Part shown: one piece after another, positions 13,020 through 25,158 of the stretch
Position numbering within the stretch: position 1 is the first letter of the stretch
How the letters are laid out: each line of letters opens with the position of its first letter
Source of the DNA: Nemertoderma westbladi
Taxonomy: Eukaryota > Xenacoelomorpha > Nemertodermatida > Nemertodermatidae
Direction: 5' to 3'
NCBI GenBank assembly: GCA_032718475.1
Contig: JAUCBJ010001861.1
Coordinates: 62,001 to 126,000 of the forward strand
Length of the DNA: 64,000 nucleotides
Translations under genes and position numbers: made by a program
Notes under the pieces: generated by a model
What the model saw: the letters and a program-made list of their open reading frames with translations, nothing else
Database searches by the model: none
Told to the model about the DNA's origin: nothing

Positions 13020-13890
13020 CACTGTAACCTGCTCCTGTACTTATCTACATAATCTTGTAACACGTGTTAAATATCGTTTATTGTTTTGGTTCAATCTATC
13101 CGCCTCCGCAACCTGATTCTTTACTAACCTACATATTGTAACATGTGTTAACTATCATTTATTGTTTTGGTTCTATCTACCCGCCTCTATAACCTGCTCC
13201 TTTACTAACCTACATAATCTTGTAACATGTGTTAACTATCGTTTATTGTTTTGGTTCTATCTCAATCTATCCGCCTCCGCAACCTGATTCTTTACTAACC
13301 TACATATTGTAACATGTGTTAACTATCATTTATTGTTTTGGTTCTATCTACCCGCCTCTATAACCTGCTCCTTTACTAACCTACATAATCTTGTAACATG
13401 TGTTAACTATCGTTTATTGTTTTGGTTCTATCTACCCCCCTCTATAGCCTGCTCCTTTACTAACCTGCATAATCTTGTAACATGTGTTAACTATCGTTTA
13501 TTGTTTTGGTTCTCTATAACCTGCTCCTTTACTAACCTGCATAATCTTGTAACATGTGTTAACCATCGTTTATTGTTTTGGTTCTATCTACCCGCCTCTA
13601 TAGCCTGCTTCTTTACTAACCTGCATAATCTTATAACATGTGTTAACTATCGTTTATTGTTTTGGTTCTATCTACCCGCCTCTATAACCTGCTCCTTTAC
13701 TAACCTGCATAATCTTGTAACATGTGTTAACTATCGTTTATTGCTTTGGTTCTATCTACCCGCCTCTATAACCTGCTTATTTACTAACCTGCATAATCTT
13801 GTAACATGTGTTAACTATCGTTTATTGTGTTGGTTCTATCTTCCCGCCTCTATAGCCTGCTCCTTTACTAACCTGCATAAACTTGTAATA
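13020..13890. repeat. Minisatellite B, 84-bp monomer, first array
   Basis: About ten tandem copies of an approximately 84-bp unit containing tcgtttattgttttggtt, then acctgctcctttactaacct, then cttgtaacatgtgtta. The first few units are more diverged and slightly shorter (about 80 bp). 84 bp equals 28 codons, which explains a 228-residue open frame here; its repetitive translation has no family resemblance and is not called as a gene. The same module occurs inside the elements at 23971, 25620 and 28201. Confidence 0.93.
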
Positions 13891-14174
13891 CGTTTTATTT
13901 ACAGATTCAAAATCCCAAATTCCCTATTTCCAAAGCCCAAATTATTTACCCAAATTTCTTTATTTCTAAATCCTAAATTTCTTATTCCCAGATCCCAAAG
14001 GGACGCGTTGTTCAACTGAGCCCCGTCGGCGGAAACAGCCAGTGCCGCTAGTCGGTGGGGTTGACTTGTTTACAAGAGGCTTATTATGAGGCATAATGAG
14101 ATACGCATTGCGTATCTTCTTCAGTCAACCAATAATGGCCGATCAACAAATAAAAACCGATAATCACTAATATA

Positions 14175-14600
14175 ATGGCAAATCCCAAATTACATATTCC
14201 CAAATACCTTAATCCGAAATATTCCCAAATCTGAAATACCATATTCCCAAATCCCAAATACCTTATTCCCAAATACCTTAATCCCAAATACCTTATTCCC
14301 AAATCCCAAATACCTTTTTCCCAATACCCAAATACCTTATTCCCAAATACCTTATTCCAAAATCCCAAATACCTTATTCCCAAATACCTTAATCCCAAAT
14401 ACCTTATTCCCAAATCCCAAATACCTTATTCCCAAATCCCTTTTTCCCAATACCCAAATACCTTATTCTCAAATCCCAAATACCTTATTCCCAAATACCT
14501 TATTCCCAAATCCCAAATACCTTCCTTATTCCCAAATTCCTTAATCCAAATACCTTCCTTATTCCCAAATCCCATATTCCCAAATTCCTTAATCCTAAAT
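14175..14600. repeat. CCCAAATACCTTATT-type minisatellite, first array
   Basis: Irregular tandem copies of a roughly 15-bp unit, cccaaataccttatt, alternating with cccaaat to give 22-bp composites. It follows a unique block (13906-14174) that includes a near-palindrome agatacgcattgcgtatct at about 14100. The array is part of the 1.47-kb duplicated block. It is not a telomeric repeat. Confidence 0.9.
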
Positions 14601-14860
14601 CCCACATGGTATTTGCGTCCAGTTTCTCCCCCTGTCTCGTCCGGATAGGTCTCTGGTTCCCGGGTATTGAAAACATATATTTTATATACCCAGAGATCAG
14701 TGATTTTCCAATTAAAAATATATATTTATCTTGTACAACATAAAATTAAAAATTTTGATTTTTTTCACAAATATTTTTCTACTATATAAATAATTTTTAA
14801 CTAATTTTAACTTTAATAATAATTTTATATTCACTTATTACACTATTTTTAATCATGACT

Positions 14861-16325
14861 CTGCATAATCTTGTAACATGTATTAACTATCGTTTATTGT
14901 TTTGGTTCTACCTACCCGCCTCTATAACCTGCTCCTTTACTAACCTGCATAATCTTGTAACATGTGTTAAATATCGTTTATTGTTTAGGTTCTATCTACC
15001 CTCCTCTATCGCCCTCTCCTTTACTAACCTGTATAATCTTGTAACATGTGTTAACTATCGTTTATTGTTTTGGTTCCATCTACCCGCCTTTATAACCTGC
15101 TCCTTTACTAACCTGCATAATCTTGTAACATGTGTTAACTATCGTTTATTGTTTTGGTTCTATCTACCCGCCTCTATAACCTGCTCCTTTACTAACCTGC
15201 ATAATCTTGTAACATGTGTTAACTATCGTTTATTGCTTTGGTTCTATCTACCCACCTCTATAACCTGCTTATTTACTAACCTGCATAATCTTGTAACATG
15301 TGTTAACTATCGTTTATTGTTTTGGTTCTATCTTCCCGCCTCTATACCCTGCTCCTTTACTAACCTGCATAAACTTGTAATACGTTTATTTACAGATTCA
15401 AAATCCCAAATTCCCTATTTCCAAAGCCCAAATTATTTACCCAAATTTCTTTATTTCTAAATCCAAAATTTCTTATTCCCAGATCCCAAAGGGACGCGTT
15501 GTTCAACTGAGCCCCGTCGGCGGAAACAGCCAGTGCCGCTAGTCGGTGGGGTTGACTTGTTTACGAGAGGCTTATTATGCGGCATAATGAGATACGCATT
15601 GCGTATCTTCTTCAGTCAACCAGTAATGGCCGATCAACAAATAAAAACCGATAATCACTAATATAATGGCAAATCCCAAATTACATATTCCCAAATACCT
15701 TAATCCCAAATATTCCCAAATCCCAAATACCTTATTCCCAAATACCTTAATCCCAAATACCTTATTCCCAAATCCCAAATACCTTTTTCCCAAAACCCAA
15801 ATACCTTATTCCCAAATCCCAAATACATTATTCCCAAATCCCAAATACCTTATTCCCAAATCACAAATACCTTAATCCCAAATACCTTATTCCCAAATCC
15901 CAAATACCTTATTCCCAAATCCCAAATACCTTATTCCCAAATCCCAAATACCTTATTCCCAAATCCCAAATACCTTATTCCCAAATCCCAAATTCCTTAA
16001 TCCAAATACCTTCCTTATTCCCAAATCCCATATTCCCAAATTCCTTAATCCCAAATCCCACATGGTATTTGCGTCCAGTTTTTCCCCCTGTCTCGTCCGG
16101 ATAGGTCTCTGGTTCCCGGGTATTGAAAACATATATTTTATATACCCAGAGATCAGTGATTTTCCAATTAAAAATATATATTTATCTTGTACAACATAAA
16201 ATTAAAAATTTTGAATTTTTTCACAAATATTTTTCTACTATATAAATAATTTTTTAATTTTTAACTAATTTTAACTTTAATAATAATTTTATATTCACTT
16301 ATTACACTATTTTTAATCATGACTC
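14861..16325. repeat. Second copy of a 1.47-kb tandem duplication
   Basis: The block holding the 84-bp array, the unique spacer, the CCCAAATACCTTATT array and a unique tail (catggtatttgcgtccagtt onward) occurs at about 13395-14860 and again at 14861-16325. The right breakpoint is sharp. Both copies end aatcatgactc; copy 1 then continues directly into the 84-bp array of copy 2, and copy 2 continues into unique sequence. The copies differ by scattered substitutions and by monomer number. Confidence 0.9.
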
Positions 16326-17046
16326 ACACTAAATGTAATGGTAATATTCTATTTAATTAAGATAAATTAGCACTTTAAGAGTGTTCTTATTTAAGGATAA
16401 GTGTGATGAATATGAGCACAATGTTTAAAAGTAAAAGTAAAGGATGAACTCCTTTCACCTTGTTGTAGGATAGATATTATGGCGACCAAATGAAGAAAAC
16501 GGGCGTAACGAGGCTTTTAAAGGGGGGCGCATAGAGAACTACACCTGTGCACTAACTATATTCATTCGTAAATGACAACAAAAATTTGTACAAAAAAATG
16601 TAGAAAAAAAAAAAAAAAATTACAAAATTGTAGGCGAGCGAAAAAATTGTTCCGCTAGAAATTATTGAATAGATATAATTAATTATTACATAATACATCT
16701 AGGAAACACGAAAAGAACAATAACCACCCTGTTAGCTTCAACTGTTAAGTATACAGAATTAACAGTACCCGCCGCCCCCCCCCCCCCCCCCCCGCTCCCA
16801 AAAAAATATTATTATCTTAGTTTATACAATGTACTGTATATATTATAGGTTTATTTAATGCAGATCAACTTACAGTAACTCACTGCCATATCGTGGGCAA
16901 ATAAAAATAATATAAAATATAAATTGCACCAAAAAACACTAATCTAAAAAGTAAATGAAAATTCTTAAAAATAGTTGGTAAACGTTTAAGCGATAAGTTT
17001 AATTCACAAATCAGGTCGGGCAGTTCCTTTCATATTTTCTCTCAGT
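16326..17046. other. 3' flank of HSP70, with C and A homopolymers
   Basis: No gene is seen. It contains an A tract at about 16603 and a run of 19 C at 16775-16793. On the minus strand AATAAA (plus-strand tttatt at 16850-16855), about 190 nt past the HSP70 stop, is a plausible poly(A) signal for that gene. Confidence 0.45.
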
Positions 17047-19002
17047 TCAATCAACTTCTTCTATAGTTGGTCCATTCGATGTTGAAGCACCAGGATTCCC
17101 CGAAGTCCGAGGGTCGCCTCCGCCAGACATGCCATTAGCTGGTTCTCCTGCACCACCGCATCCATTCTGATACAGCCGAGATATTATCGGATGGGAGACC
17201 TTCTCCAATTCTTTCTGATGGTAAACAAACTCGTCTTTCTCTGCCGATTGGTTTGAATTAAGCCATTGTATGGTCTCCTCGCATTTATCTAACACAATCT
17301 TCTTATTCTCCTGCGATATTTTATCTTTAACTTTATTATCTTCTACTGTTTGCTTTACGTGGTAAACAAATGATTCAAGTCCGTTTTTCGATTGAATTCT
17401 TTCAGCTTGAGCCTCATCGTCTGCCTTAAAGTGTTCGGCTTCATCGACCATCCTCTCAATGTCAGCGTTACTAAGACGTCCCTTATCGTTGGTTATTGTA
17501 ATTTTATTCTCCTTACCGGTCGATTTATCAGCTGCAGTAACATTGAGGATTCCATTGGCGTCGATATCGAATGTAACATCAATCTGAGGTACCCCTCGTG
17601 GAGCCGGAGCTATTCCAGACAACTGGAACTCCCCAAGTAGGTTATTGTCCTTAGTCATTTTTCGTTCCCCCTCAAATACTTGAATGAGAACTCCAGGCTG
17701 ATTGTCGGAGTAGGTAGAGAAGGTTTTCGTCACTTTCCTCGGGACGGTTGTGTTTCTGTCAATTATTGCTGTCATAATTCCCCCGGCAGTCTCAATACCC
17801 AAAGAAAGTGGAGCCACATCCAATAGGAGAACATCTTTAATTTCGGTTGAATTATCATTGGATAGAATAGCTCCTTGAACGGCAGCCCCATAGGCCACAG
17901 CCTCATCTGGGTTGATGGACTTACATAGATCTTTACCGTTGAAGAAGTCGCGTAACAGCTTCTGGATCTTGGGAATACGAGTGGACCCACCGACAAGAAC
18001 CACATCGTGAATGTCGCTCTTGTCGAACTTCGCATCGCGTAACGCCTTCTCTACGGGTATCAGCGTGTCACGGAATAGATCAGCGCAAAGTTCCTCGAAC
18101 CGCGCTCTCGAAACCGACGAATAGAAGTCGATCCCTTCGAACAGCGAATCGATCTCAATGGAAGCCTGCGTGCTCGAGGACAGTGTTCGCTTAGCTCGTT
18201 CGCAAGCCGTCCTCAGTCGTCGTACGGATCGCTTGTTATAACTTATGTCTTTCTTGTGTTTCCTTTTGAACTCCTGAATTAAATGATTAACAAGGCGGTT
18301 ATCGAAGTCCTCTCCCCCCAAATGGGTGTCCCCGGCGGTTGACTTCACCTCAAATATTCCGCCGTCTATGGATAGTGTGGAAACATCAAAGGTGCCGCCT
18401 CCAAGGTCAAATATTAAGACGTTTTTCTCCTGCTGGGTTGTCTTGTTTAACCCGTAGGCAATAGCCGCAGCTGTTGGTTCGTTTATAATTCTTAGAACAT
18501 TGAGGCCAGCTATAGCTCCAGCATCTTTAGTAGCTTGTCGTTGACTATCATTGAAATAAGCGGGAACAGTAATAACAGCGTCTTTAACTGTTTTGCCAAG
18601 ATAAGCCTCTGCGGTATCTTTCATTTTAGTTAAAATCATAGAACTGATCTCTTCGGCGAAGAAAGATTTCATTTCGCCTTTGTATTCCACTTGAATCTTT
18701 GGTTTTTCGCCATCCGAAATAACTTTGAAAGGCCACAATCTGATATCACTTTGTACAGTTCGATCATCGAATCGTCGACCAATCAAACGCTTTGCATCGA
18801 ATACTGTATTACTTGGGTTTAGAGCCACTTGGTTTTTCGCGGCGTCGCCAATTAATCGTTCTGAGTCAGTGAAAGCGACGTAAGATGGCGTAGTTCTATT
18901 GCCCTGGTCGTTGGCAATTATTTCGACTTTACCGTGCTGGAAGACGCCAACACAGGAGTAGGTCGTCCCAAGATCGATACCAATCGTCGGAGCTTTAGAC
19001 AT
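17047..19002 (-). CDS. HSP70: Cytosolic heat shock protein 70
   Basis: ATP-driven chaperone of the cytosol and nucleus that binds exposed hydrophobic segments with J-domain cochaperones. The frame encodes 651 residues from an ATG at 19002, the usual length for HSPA1/HSPA8-type proteins. All three family signatures are present: IDLGTTYS at residues 9-16, [12 protein letters not shown] at about 197, and [14 protein letters not shown] at about 334. The linker and substrate-binding domain follow ([14 protein letters not shown], then [19 protein letters not shown]). The protein ends in EEVD, the cytosolic tail motif recognised by TPR cochaperones. The C-terminal tail is Gly/Ser-rich and lacks GGMP repeats. 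The single exon and the heat-shock promoter at 19201-19432 fit the stress-inducible class. No damage is seen. Confidence 0.98.
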   Translation of the reverse strand: MSKAPTIGIDLGTTYSCVGVFQHGKVEIIANDQGNRTTPSYVAFTDSERLIGDAAKNQVALNPSNTVFDAKRLIGRRFDDRTVQSDIRLWPFKVISDGEKPKIQVEYKGEMKSFFAEEISSMILTKMKDTAEAYLGKTVKDAVITVPAYFNDSQRQATKDAGAIAGLNVLRIINEPTAAAIAYGLNKTTQQEKNVLIFDLGGGTFDVSTLSIDGGIFEVKSTAGDTHLGGEDFDNRLVNHLIQEFKRKHKKDISYNKRSVRRLRTACERAKRTLSSSTQASIEIDSLFEGIDFYSSVSRARFEELCADLFRDTLIPVEKALRDAKFDKSDIHDVVLVGGSTRIPKIQKLLRDFFNGKDLCKSINPDEAVAYGAAVQGAILSNDNSTEIKDVLLLDVAPLSLGIETAGGIMTAIIDRNTTVPRKVTKTFSTYSDNQPGVLIQVFEGERKMTKDNNLLGEFQLSGIAPAPRGVPQIDVTFDIDANGILNVTAADKSTGKENKITITNDKGRLSNADIERMVDEAEHFKADDEAQAERIQSKNGLESFVYHVKQTVEDNKVKDKISQENKKIVLDKCEETIQWLNSNQSAEKDEFVYHQKELEKVSHPIISRLYQNGCGGAGEPANGMSGGGDPRTSGNPGASTSNGPTIEEVD

Positions 19003-19200
19003 TGTTATCTTCTGTTTGTAGTATATTAACTGATTCTAAGTCAAGGTATCCAAACAGTATTTATCAAATTATATACACAAATACAATATTTTTAGATTTA
19101 GTTAAAGACAAAGTAAAGTTTTTTCTCTATTAATTTAAGAAATTTAATTGTATCGATAATTATTTTAAAATTTGTTATGAAAACTCACAATAGGAAGGGG

Positions 19201-19240
19201 TTATATATAGTTCTCTATCCAGATCTCGAACTTTCGAGAA
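19201..19240 (-). promoter_or_regulatory. HSP70 core promoter: TATA box and heat-shock element
   Basis: The minus-strand TATA box ctatatataa is at 19201-19210. Just upstream of it (higher coordinates) is a perfect three-unit heat-shock element, GAAnnTTCnnGAA at 19228-19240. Further GAA units lie at 19251 and 19261. Transcription would start near 19172, giving a 5' UTR of about 170 nt. This is the expected HSF-bound arrangement for an inducible HSP70. Confidence 0.85.
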
Positions 19241-19291
19241 TCACAACTTAGAACAATCTGGAACTTCCATTACTGCACAGTATAATTTTAT

Positions 19292-19432
19292 CCAATGAAT
19301 GAGCTAGAATTGTTTGGCTTACAATAAAGCCTAACTGCTATTGGTTGAATGGAATTGGAAGGAATTATTTTCTACGAACTGTAGAATGGATGGCATTACA
19401 AACACCAATTAGTTAGTCTCCTAGCTTATTGG
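19292..19432 (-). promoter_or_regulatory. CCAAT boxes upstream of HSP70
   Basis: CCAAT pentamers occur at 19292-19296 (plus strand), 19340-19344 and 19428-19432 (the latter two as attgg, so CCAAT in the HSP70 direction). CCAAT boxes are common upstream elements of HSP70 promoters. The assignment is by motif only. Confidence 0.5.
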
Positions 19433-19440
19433 TTGGAAGG

Positions 19441-21391
19441 AATAATATAGAAGGAAACGTCATTGACTTGACATTAATTAATAACGCTGCGTAATATTTC
19501 GCAAAATTATCCTAGTTTCAGCATGATAACTGAATTACACTGAAATTATTATAAAGTATTATAGAAAGTAATATACTGAAATATTGGTAGCATAACCAAA
19601 CAGTTAACAGGTGCTAAAAAAAGCTACAGAATGTGCAGAATGGTACAGAATATAAATGTAATATAACAAAACATCCATAAAATATTGTAATGTGATATAT
19701 TTCTAAACAGTTACTGTAGGACGAACACTTAGCAGAGTAAACTGCTCTTTGGGGCCGTTTCCCAGGTTGCGGATCGGGATAACATTTCACACATCGCACG
19801 ATTGTGATTGTGATTTGTCTGCTTATACGAGTGTGTATTACATTAGACGGGAGGCAGTTTGTTTGGTTGATGCAAGTCATTATTGGTCTGCATCTTCCAA
19901 TCCCATCTGTTTCTTGGAGTCTGTGTGATGCATGCTCGTTACGGGGGCGGCGACAGAATCCATATACTGAGAGGTCAGCCTCGGGCCGCTCAGTATACGT
20001 GCAGGTTGGGGGTGCCGGCGGTACGCAAGTACACACCACCTTCACGCCATGCCTGGCCCGGGTATGGTCATTACGGTCTTTGGTCAGAGGACGCGCATAC
20101 GTTGACCACCACTGTTGCACACACGGATGACTATTAACACACACTCACACCGAATACACGAGGCATACAAGGACGGCAGATAAACTGTGAGTTATGCATC
20201 ACCGATATCTATATTTATTTAGTAATGTTATTTATTATTTATTTTGCAGGACGTAAAACCAATTAAGTCTTCTAATCTATTTGTTGATTTTAATTAGAAA
20301 TTAATTAATTAGACATGTTTATGGTATCCTGGCAGATCAATCATAATCAAACCTGGTGAATTGTTTATCTTATAGTGAACAACATAATATCCCATTAATT
20401 AACATAAACAGTTATCTCCCAGAAGAGACCTTGAAACCATAAAATTAACCTTATAGCCAATGGGTGTATTGTAGGTTTATTACCCTTATGCCGCCTGACT
20501 TAAAAACTCTTAATAGAACCAAGGCCAAGTCATCCCGGAGGCAAAGCAAACCAGTAACCTTAAAAATTCAATATACAAGTAGTGGACAGAATCCCATTGA
20601 GTAAGCATAGGCCTACCCCCTATAAATCTCAGATAGACCCTGTGATAAAATGTGAGATAATTACTTAATGTTAATAAAACCTCATAACCAACCCCTGGAT
20701 TTCCATGAATATATATTGTTACACGATATGGCACTACAAACACTTAGCCAGACCACTACGTCCTAATAGACATCCTTTATAACTCTGAACTATAGTATTA
20801 TTAAACCATAGTTATTCAGACCCCCCCCCCCCCCTCTCTCCCCCCCCCCCACCAAATTCCTTGCTCCCACTAATGCTATATTTAATTTTTTAACAGGAAA
20901 CCTAGTAATGCAACAACTTATGAAAACATATGATATGATTTCTTTTGCAGCCCCATTCTGGCCAATCATTTATTATTATCTTTATAACTTTCACAAACAC
21001 AATGACAGGACTCGGTCAACTGTGTGCAACCTTGTCGGATTCTGGAATGACTTATCCTCCCAGATAAGATCATCTCTGGATCTCTAATTCCTACGAATTA
21101 GGGAACCGTTAATTATGAATAAACTGTAGGACGAAGGACAAAGTAAACGAGCTTTACATACCGGTACCCTAAGGGTAACGCTGTTTCAACCATTTCCTAT
21201 CGGCCGGTCTTTTTGTCTGCAAAACTCAGTCAATCTTTGATGAAATTAATCCAAACTTGGCGCACATACAGTTTGTCAAAAGTCTAAAATATTATTTGCG
21301 TGGGGGGACTCTGCTGTTGTTCTACGGCGTCCCGGGAGAGGGCGACAAGGCATCACAACTATTGAAAAAAGCGATATTTGAGTTCACTCAT
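19441..21391. other. Intergenic DNA, no supported gene
   Basis: A locally GC-richer stretch (19740-20140) is open on both strands for up to 176 codons, but the translations are low in family resemblance and rich in Cys/Thr/Arg. I do not call a gene. C-runs occur at 20821-20834 and 20841-20850. The rest is AT-rich with no recognised feature. Confidence 0.45.
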
Positions 21392-21550
21392 TTAGTGGGG
21401 TTAGTGTCTTGTGCATATACATACGTGTTGGAAATAGTATACATAGTGGGGTTAGTGGACATAATGGGATTAATGGACATAGTGGCGTTAGTGGAAATAG
21501 TAGGGTTAGTGGACCTGGACATAGTGGGGTTAGTGGTCATAACGGGGTAT
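21392..21550. repeat. Short 18-bp imperfect tandem repeat
   Basis: Roughly eight degenerate copies of a unit like gttagtggacatagtggg, preceded by unique sequence. The period is a multiple of 3, so short repetitive frames result. No function is inferred. Confidence 0.7.
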
Positions 21551-21939
21551 TAGTGTTAAATCCATTAAAAACATCACCTTCTTTCATTACGCCCAATATC
21601 CATTTAAAAACTTTAACACCATTACGTCCAAAGTACACTAAGACCATTCTCATGGTATTTGCGGTCAATTTGCGCTGGAGATAATTTTTTTCACTTGCGG
21701 TCAATTTGCGCCACTATGTACACTCATTAGAGGTCGGATTCTCATACACTGGCCTTACTAGCCAGTTTAAGATGGTTTTTGTGTAAGTTACACTTTAATT
21801 ACCGATTTAATTTCATTTAACGTTGAAATTTAGTTAGTCAGCCCGCATTTAACTAGTCATGGTAGAACTTACTTCGGTCAAAGTACCATATAGTTTGCCC
21901 GAGAGGAACAAAGTAGAATGCTGTAGTACTGGAAGGTTG

Positions 21940-22020
21940 AGTGGGCTCTGAGTCTATTGAATTTATTATCACTCTGAAGGTCGTGGGTTCGATCCCCGCA
22001 TTGTGGCCACGTAGTTTTCG
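21940..22020 (+). repeat. tRNA-like (SINE-type) remnant
   Basis: GGTTCGATCCC at 21986-21996 is a good RNA polymerase III B box. It sits in the context gtcgtgggttcgatccccgc, which is typical of tRNA-derived SINE heads. The upstream region does not give a convincing A box or cloverleaf, so this is a remnant rather than a functional tRNA gene. The flanks from 21551 to 22079 hold nothing else I recognise. Confidence 0.45.
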
Positions 22021-22079
22021 TTTAGACACAAATGCTTTAAACAGACTAGCCAGGGCGCATCTCTGCCTAGCATAAAACT

Positions 22080-22592
22080 ATTTTATTCTTAAATTGTTAC
22101 TTTTACGCTCGAATATACCCAAAATCGGAAGCAAACGGTTCTGACACACTCAAAAGTTATAATAACTTTAGTGTCTGCAACGCGTACTCCAAAACGGAAC
22201 TCAATATCCAATATTGGTTTATGTAGTTAAGCGGTTCTCTAGTTACGTAATAAATATTAGAGAATACTAAATTATTGTAACGATGAGTAAGGCAGCATTA
22301 GGAGTTGAGAGTACAATAATTTAAATCGCAGTAACCATGGAAGCAATGTAGTAAAATGCTACAGTTCAATATATTTTGTAACACTATATAAGTCTATGTT
22401 TTATTAAAGAATTGAGCAACAAACAAGTACCAATTTAAAAATAAAATTACGTACTACATTGGAAGAAAACGTAGAACATATTTTTTCAATATTCTCTCGT
22501 CCCATTATTAACTTCGCTCGGTAAATAAAATGCCTCGAGAATAATGAAATAAAGTTCTCCTTTTTTTCCTTGTAAAAAATAATTATTACTTT
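22080..22592 (+). mobile_element. Dispersed repeat family R1, copy 1 (internally shortened)
   Basis: Starts attttattcttaaattgttac and ends near a tttttttcct run. The same sequence order recurs at 31858-32764 (minus) and 53748-54938 (plus). This copy is about 510 bp and lacks roughly 190 bp of the first half found in the others. Shared landmarks include tactccaaaacggaa, tatccaatattggtttatg and ttattaaagaattgagcaac. No coding capacity is seen, so it is a candidate non-autonomous transposon. No target duplication was identified. Confidence 0.75.
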
Positions 22593-23970
22593 TGAAAAGT
22601 GAAAACATGGTAGTCTTCACATTATTTAAAGTGTAGAACTATAGAACTACTGCAAGCAAGGAGGGTAGACTAGGCAATAGATATGCCAAACTACTTTCAA
22701 TAATCTTAAATGGTTTATTAAACGATTAACAAACATTAAATATTGTAAATATATATATATAGGCCATCTAATAAAATACATTGAATATTATAATCTCTAT
22801 TAATATCTCAAAATCGGTTATGGGGTTTTCATGTCCGGTGTCAGTTTTCATGTTTGACGTCATCCAGTCTGTTCAGCTGGCGGTATATTTTGACGGGCGT
22901 GACGACTCTGTCAAATGAAAAAACTGACTTCAGAAATAGAATCAACGACCCGGAAAACCGTTGCTAAAAATTTTCAGCGTGTGCGTTCTAATATGTCAAA
23001 AAAGTTTCAAATTTTGGTATATAATGGCAAAATGTATAATAAAGTGCCAAAAAAATGTTTTTTTTAAATAGCTTTTGAACATGAGCAATGAGCATTTATC
23101 AAAATTCCGGTAATAAAGTAATACATGACCCCATTGTGCACAAATTATGCATTTTTGGGCACAATCCATCTAAAGATTTTGGATTTAAAAAAATATTTGG
23201 ATAAATTAAGATAATCATGTAAAAAATTAACAATTCCGAAAATTTTTAAGTGTGGAAAACATCAATAAATTTGGATAAAATGAAGTCTCCTAAATAAGGG
23301 GATCTAAATTTCAAATCAATTAGTCAACCCCCCCCCCCCCCCCCCCCCCCCAAAGAGAAGGAGAGACCACGCACGCATCACAATGCAGGGATTCTGCGTT
23401 GCTTCCTGAACCGTTTACTTATGTTATAAACCCAATTCCAGAATAAAATTCTAATAATATAGTTCGTATAGCATAACAATTTAACAACATTTGTACAGTA
23501 GCATGGAAGGAAATAAACCATTTCCTATTTTAATGTCAAAACAATTGGAATAATCCGAGGTTACAAAGAAAAATCAAAATATTTATTTTCAAAGCTAGGG
23601 AGGGTTGCCCGAACATTAAGCATACGTCCCCTTAAAACATTCTAGTTATGAGCCGTACACACATTTAAAAAATGATATTTCTTTAGGTAAAAAAAATATG
23701 TTATTTTAGGTATGGATGGATTCAATGTAATGCTTTCATTGGTTTCACCGGATAGCACATGTCTCCCAAAATACCCACAGACTCCTGCAAAATAACAAGC
23801 ATGAATGCCAAGTGGGATGTTTGAATCTTTAGCTTCATCTTAAATAGAGGCAGATGCACTGAAAGTAATAATTAACCGGATTCCGCATCGAATAAAAATT
23901 GCCACTCAAACCGAAATGAATGATTTTGTGGGTTATAGAAGCATTCAAAATGAGAGTACTGCAAGTACAG
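22593..23970. other. Intergenic, with a diverged TIR element and a 24-nt C run
   Basis: At 22820-22962 lies a diverged relative of the TIR element at 9081-9271 (ends atggggttttc and cggaaaacc). A run of 24 C lies at 23328-23351. No gene is recognised. Confidence 0.5.
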
Positions 23971-25158
23971 TAGGGATGCGACAGAGCTCCGGCCCCTCCG
24001 GAAATCCGGAGCTCCGGGCCAATTTTCTAGTTCCGGCTCTGGTTCCGGCTCCGGGCAAATTAACCCGGAGCCAATCCGGAGCTTATGTTGTTGAAATTTG
24101 AATTAAAATAATAAGTTTTTCTGATGTATGAATAATGTAAATATCATAGTAATTAACATAATAACTCATTAAGTAATTTACAGCTTGTTTTTTTAAGTTT
24201 CCTGATAACCCCCCACCCCCCTTGTGAAATTGTTTAAATGTTTAAACAAAAACATTGAAATGATTCAGTTAATTCAATTAATATTCTTCCCTAATTAAAA
24301 ATATTAAATACTGTACATGTACTCCCGTTTCGTTCGTCAGTCTAGAACCCCAATTCCACTGACCCCCACCCCCCATCCACAACAGGTTGGTACTGTTCAT
24401 GTCGTTTTTTCAGTCGAGAAGGGTGCAGGTTATATAGTGACGGACCGGTATTATTCTAACCAAAACAATAAACGAGACTCGATAGCACATGTTACAGATT
24501 AATTTTATACTAGTAATCATAGCTGTTGTAACTAAGGATCTATTGTCGCAGGACATTATGTCACGGGACCTAACGACTATAGGACCTATGACGTATTACC
24601 TGACATAAATTATAGACATAATTAGCGATGGTCATAATAATGTCCTGCGTTGTTTTGATGTCGGTAGAGTAGCACCCCCCCCCCCCCCCCCCAATATAGT
24701 TTTTTGGCTTCGTCACGATACCCATTGGTTGATGTACCCTTTTACAGCAGGGAGTCTTTGGACGCAATATAAATTCATCCCTTCCCTCTCCAGGGGAAAA
24801 TCGACGCATATAACTGCTGATTACTACAAAAAAAACTGTAACCTGTTATATTGAATATAGTTAGTTTATTGTTTTGATTATAATAGTATGCGACTGTAAA
24901 TTGCTCATTTCCCTTAATTGATAATTTAACATTGAGGCGAGATATTAATTCGCCGCGTAAGAAATTGCATCAAACCCCCCCCCCCCCCCCCATGTCTCAT
25001 GGACACATATCTGTTTATGTCTACTATAATAATACACTGGAATTATCAATCACCAAACCTCCGGCTCCGGCTCCGTCTCCGGCCGGAGCTCATATTGTAA
25101 TCCGGAGGAACCTCCGGGCTCCGGCTCCGGATGAAATTTTAGCTCTGTCGCATCCCTA
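23971..25158. mobile_element. hAT-like non-autonomous transposon 1 (TSD AAGTACAG)
   Basis: Perfect 18-bp terminal inverted repeats tagggatgcgacagagct / agctctgtcgcatcccta bound a 1,188-bp element. An 8-bp target duplication aagtacag is present at 23963-23970 and 25159-25166. The 8-bp duplication and the TAGGGATG-type terminus are characteristic of the hAT superfamily. The subterminal regions are rich in ccggagct/ggctccgg motifs. The interior has an inverted repeat around cgcaggacatta, C runs (18 at 24675, 17 at 24975) and the module aaccaaaacaataaacga at 24458-24475. No transposase is encoded. Confidence 0.9.

Noticed and set aside
13333-15460. Frames of 228 and 201 codons in the 84-bp minisatellite
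   Set aside because: Periodicity artefact (84 = 28 codons); no domain, and the monomer is shared with non-coding transposon arms.
19614-20144. 176-codon minus-strand frame, with overlapping plus-strand frames of 84-108 codons
   Set aside because: Open on both strands in a locally GC-rich stretch. The translation has no recognisable domain and unusual composition.
21986-21996. Functional tRNA gene
   Set aside because: Only the B box is good. No credible A box, acceptor stem or anticodon stem could be folded, so it is called a SINE-like remnant.
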